Shown: positions 60,640 to 64,000 of the stretch, one piece after another | Layout of the letters: each line of letters opens with the position of its first letter | Position numbering within the stretch: position 1 is the first letter of the stretch | From: Streptomyces sp. NK08204 | GTDB lineage: Bacteria > Actinomycetota > Actinomycetes > Streptomycetales > Streptomycetaceae | Assembly (NCBI RefSeq): GCF_020400585.1 | Contig: NZ_JAINVF010000013.1 | Location: 124,001 to 188,000, forward strand | Reading direction: 5' to 3' | Length of the DNA: 64,000 bases | The notes under the pieces: model-generated | The model's input: only the letters and a program-made list of their open reading frames with translations | Told to the model about the DNA's origin: nothing | Databases searched by the model: none | Made by a program: the position numbers and the translations under genes

Positions 60640-60783
60640 CGGCGGGCGGGCTGACGGCGGGCGGGCTGACGGCGGTGGGTCGAAGGCGACCGGTCGGAGC
60701 GGGGGTCCGTACCGTCGCGGGACCGTCGCCCGTCTCGAACGCCGGGCGGTAGGTTCAGCCCGTCCGGCGTTCGAGGACGAGGC

Positions 60784-61572
60784 TCACCGCACTCCCCGCT
60801 CCCGCTCCTCCACAACGGAGTTGTACGCGGCGACCTGCGCCCGCCGAGCCGTCCGCTCAACCGGCCGCAGCGCCTCGGACCGAGCCGCGATCTCGGCCGA
60901 GCTGACGGCACCGCCGTGCCCGTTGCCGTACGCCAGCGAGATCAGCAGCCCGACCCGCTGCGCCAGCTGCAACACCCGCACCGCACGCGGCGGATACCCC
61001 GGCGCCAGCACATCCCGGCCCGGCTCGGCCCGCGCCCGGTACGCGTCGATCGCGGCCTCCGCCACCGGCCCGGACCCGGCGACGTCCAGCTTCGAGAGCA
61101 CCTCGGTCGCCTCGCGCAGCGCCTCCGCCAGCTCCCGCTCCGCCTCGCCCAGCGAGGGCACGTCCGCGGGCGGCGCCTCCCGCACCGGCAGCACATGCCA
61201 CACCACCTCGGCATGCACATCACCCTCGGGCCCGGCCTCGTACACCTCCGGCACCAGCCCGACAGCGGCACCGAAGCAGATCACCGCCTCCGCGGCGTCC
61301 ATCGCCCGCGCGTTGAACTCCGGCGGCCCGCTCAACCCCAGCGGATGACCTGGCGCGGGGAGCGCGACCCGCAGGCCGGACACCCCCAGCGTGCGCAGCC
61401 GCCCCAGCGCGAGCGTGAGCCCGACCGGCGCGGACTCACCCGGCAGCCCTTCCACCCGGTGCATCGCGTCCTCGCCCACGATGGCGAGCGCGGCGTCATC
61501 CGGAGAGACAAATCCGGCCAGAAGGGCATTTCCCCAAGCGGCAAGGCGTCCTGAACGCGGTTCCGAGAGCAT
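60784..61572 (-). CDS. Unrecognised Streptomyces protein
   Basis: 262 residues, family not recognised. Mixed alpha/beta, acidic, no membrane helix or signal. Segments such as RLAAWGNALLAGFVSPDDAALAIVGEDAMHRVEG, LALGRLRTLGVSGLRVALPAPGHPLGLSGPPEFNARAMDAAEAVICFG and GLVPEV look well-ordered, with a helical C-terminal half. ATG 61572 opens with LSEPRSGRLA. It is convergent with the two-component operon and divergent from the ABC ATPase gene. Function unknown. Confidence 0.8.
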   Translation of the reverse strand: MLSEPRSGRLAAWGNALLAGFVSPDDAALAIVGEDAMHRVEGLPGESAPVGLTLALGRLRTLGVSGLRVALPAPGHPLGLSGPPEFNARAMDAAEAVICFGAAVGLVPEVYEAGPEGDVHAEVVWHVLPVREAPPADVPSLGEAERELAEALREATEVLSKLDVAGSGPVAEAAIDAYRARAEPGRDVLAPGYPPRAVRVLQLAQRVGLLISLAYGNGHGGAVSSAEIAARSEALRPVERTARRAQVAAYNSVVEERERGVR

Positions 61573-61721
61573 GCCCTCACCCTAAGGACCGGACCGATGG
61601 AATGGAGCGGCGCACCAGTGGCGTAGATTTCATGAGGGCCGCGCCCACCGGCGCGGCGCACCGAGCCACAGGGTTACGCGACGCCGACACCGGCCACACT
61701 GCAAGGGGAGACAACGCGCTC

Positions 61722-62513
<792 letters not shown>

Positions 62514-62520
62514 CCCTGCC

Positions 62521-62840
62521 CGATCCGGTCCGCTCCCGGCCCTCGGGGTCCGCTCCGGGCTCTCTCGAGGCCCGGCCCCGACCTCTCGGGGCGGCTCCGG
62601 GCTCTCTCGGGGTCCGGTTCCGATGCTCTCGGGGCTCGCTCCCGACCTTCTCCCGGTCCGGTCCTGGCGATCTCCCGGTCCGGTTGTCCCGATGCCTCCC
62701 GGACCTTCTCCCGGTCCGGATGTCCCAACGCCCCCCCGGACCGTCTCCTCGGCCTGCCCGGCCCCCTCGTGGGCCTGCCCCGACCCTTTTCCGCTCCCCT
62801 TCGCGCCCTGTCCGCCGCCCGACCCACGGCCCTACCATGA
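62521..62840. repeat. Low-complexity CTCGGGG/CTCCCGGTCCGG repeats
   Basis: The 331 bases between the ABC ATPase and NfeD genes are built of degenerate CTCTCGGGGTCCGG and TTCTCCCGGTCCGG units; GACCTTCTCCCGGTCCGG occurs at 62644 and 62702. No gene is visible. It resembles the 15.4-16.1 kb repeats in style but not in sequence. Confidence 0.7.
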
Positions 62841-62844
62841 CCAT

Positions 62845-63276
62845 GTGAGCGACATAGACGCATGGGTGTGGTGGCTCGTCGGCGCGGCGGCGCTCGGTAT
62901 CCCGCTCGTGGTCACTGCCATGCCGGAGTTCGGCATGTTCGCGGTGGGCGCCGTCGCAGCCGCGGTCGTCGCCGGCCTCGGCTTCGACGCCGTGATCCAG
63001 GTACTCGCCTTCGTCATCGTCTCGGTCGCCCTCATCGCCGTCGTCCGTCCCATCGCGGTCCGGCACGGCCGGCAACGCCCCCAACTCGCCACCGGCGTGG
63101 ACGCGCTGAAGGGCAGGCAAGCCGTCGTGCTGGAGCGCGTCGACGGCACCGGCGGCCGTATCAAACTCGCCGGAGAAGTCTGGTCGGCACGTGCCCTCGA
63201 CAGCGGCCGCGCCTACGAAGTGGGCCAGGAGGTGGACGTCGTGGACATCGAGGGGGCCACCGCCATCGTCATCTGA
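62845..63276 (+). CDS. NfeD-like membrane protein
   Basis: 143 residues. Two or three N-terminal helices (WVWWLVGAAALGIPLVV, FAVGAVAAAVVAGLGF, VLAFVIVSVALIAVV) precede the NfeD OB-fold (GRQAVVLERVDGTGGRIKLAGEVWSARAL, YEVGQEVDVVDIEGATAIV). NfeD proteins pair with SPFH/stomatin proteins, and one follows here. GTG 62845 is the first start after the helix-breaking region; the ribosome site is weak. Confidence 0.9.
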   Translation: MSDIDAWVWWLVGAAALGIPLVVTAMPEFGMFAVGAVAAAVVAGLGFDAVIQVLAFVIVSVALIAVVRPIAVRHGRQRPQLATGVDALKGRQAVVLERVDGTGGRIKLAGEVWSARALDSGRAYEVGQEVDVVDIEGATAIVI

Positions 63277-63388
63277 GCCATCCGGCCTGCGAGTTGGGCG
63301 GCGGTCTGACAGACTCGACCAGCAAGATCTTCAACAGCCATAAGATCTGCCGAAGGCGCCGAGGCGGAGAAGGGTACGGGGAACGACG

Positions 63389-64000
63389 ATGGAACCGGTC
63401 ATCATCGTCCTGATCATTCTGGTGGTGTTGGTCTTCATCGCCCTGATCAAGACGATCCAGGTCATCCCGCAGGCCAGTGCTGCCATCGTGGAGCGCTTCG
63501 GCCGTTACACGCGGACACTGAACGCGGGACTGAACATCGTGGTGCCGTTCATCGACACCATCCGCAACCGCATCGACCTGCGGGAACAGGTCGTACCGTT
63601 CCCGCCCCAGCCTGTGATCACCCAGGACAACCTGGTCGTCAACATCGACACGGTCATCTACTACCAGGTCACCGACGCGCGGGCCGCCACCTACGAGGTC
63701 GCCAGCTACATCCAGGCGATCGAGCAGCTCACCGTCACCACCCTGCGCAACATCATCGGCGGCATGGACCTGGAACGCACCCTGACCTCCCGCGAGGAGA
63801 TCAACGCGGCCCTGCGCGGCGTCCTGGACGAGGCCACCGGCAAGTGGGGCATCCGCGTCAACCGCGTCGAACTGAAGGCCATCGAGCCGCCCACCTCCAT
63901 CCAGGACTCGATGGAGAAGCAGATGCGCGCCGACCGTGACAAGCGCGCCGCCATCCTCACCGCCGAAGGTACGCGCCAGGCCGCCATCCTCACCGCCGAG
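63389..64000 (+). CDS. SPFH/stomatin-like (band 7) protein, 3' end outside window
   Basis: First 204 residues are visible. One N-terminal membrane anchor (VIIVLIILVVLVFIALIKT) is followed by the SPFH domain: QASAAIVERFGRYTRTLNAGLNIVVPFIDTIRNRIDLREQ, VVNIDTVIYYQVTDARAATYEV, LRNIIGGMDLERTLTSREEIN. It continues past the window edge. GGGGA lies seven bases before ATG 63389. With NfeD it forms the usual membrane-microdomain pair. Confidence 0.93.
   Translation, partial: MEPVIIVLIILVVLVFIALIKTIQVIPQASAAIVERFGRYTRTLNAGLNIVVPFIDTIRNRIDLREQVVPFPPQPVITQDNLVVNIDTVIYYQVTDARAATYEVASYIQAIEQLTVTTLRNIIGGMDLERTLTSREEINAALRGVLDEATGKWGIRVNRVELKAIEPPTSIQDSMEKQMRADRDKRAAILTAEGTRQAAILTAE

Overview
The window is chromosomal DNA of a Streptomyces (very high GC, strong GC3 bias, GTG and TTG starts, GGAGG-type ribosome sites, and Streptomyces-only families such as Gbn, DUF397/XRE pairs, the streptophobe family and SGM_5486-type small proteins). 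From memory, not computed, the gene order matches the S. coelicolor core region around SCO1800-SCO1847 read backwards (cobQ, pitH, gbn, the S8 protease, moaA, fabG-inhA, serB). No rRNA, tRNA, CRISPR array, insertion sequence or prophage was seen.

Layout. 1-4.1 kb: a B12-riboswitch-controlled cobD-cobQ operon and a PHO-box-controlled low-affinity phosphate transporter with a small partner. 4.1-12.3 kb: secreted GH25 muramidase, class II aldolase, alpha/beta hydrolase, an unrecognised protein, half a VOC protein, an ABC-F ATPase, the nucleoid protein Gbn behind a dense GATC cluster, and an enoyl-CoA hydratase. 12.7-18.3 kb: SDR and GH15 glucoamylase-like operon, an 850-bp gap made of two tandem repeat arrays, SURF1, a Cys-rich small protein and a DEDDh exonuclease with a BRCT-like end. 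18.4-28.4 kb: a bacterial RING-finger/TerD-like protein divergent from a VIT1-type transporter, an alcohol dehydrogenase, a CaiB-type protein, a secreted subtilase, and DUF485-ActP. 28.6-34.5 kb: moaA and a 1205-residue fusion of an SLC5 symporter to STAC, GAF, PP2C (SpoIIE) and anti-sigma-kinase domains, with a small membrane partner. 34.8-44 kb: GlsB-like protein, tyrS, pmbA-tldD, a WhiJ/AbaA-type trio (XRE, DUF397, HATPase), and a HicA-like/HTH module flanked by palindromes. 44-50 kb: SEC-C protein, fabG-inhA, a GntR regulator facing a CynX/NimT exporter plus a 38-residue partner, sixA and serB. 51-53 kb: a decayed streptophobe membrane-protein gene. 53-64 kb: FHA-FHA-ABC transporter, SLT muramidase, queA with an SDR, a NarL-type two-component pair, an ABC ATPase, and NfeD-SPFH.

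Two themes recur. One is signalling through partner-switching parts: the SLC5-SpoIIE-HATPase fusion and the XRE/DUF397/HATPase trio. The other is small, exposed DNA signals: the GATC cluster at gbn, the TTGTCAA palindromes around the HicA-like gene, the AATCAT palindrome at the GntR/exporter junction, and several perfect hairpins at convergent gene ends. The best candidates for new biology are the 29.7-33.5 kb transporter-phosphatase fusion, the 41.3-42.7 kb HicA-like/HTH module, and the 18.4-21.0 kb RING protein.
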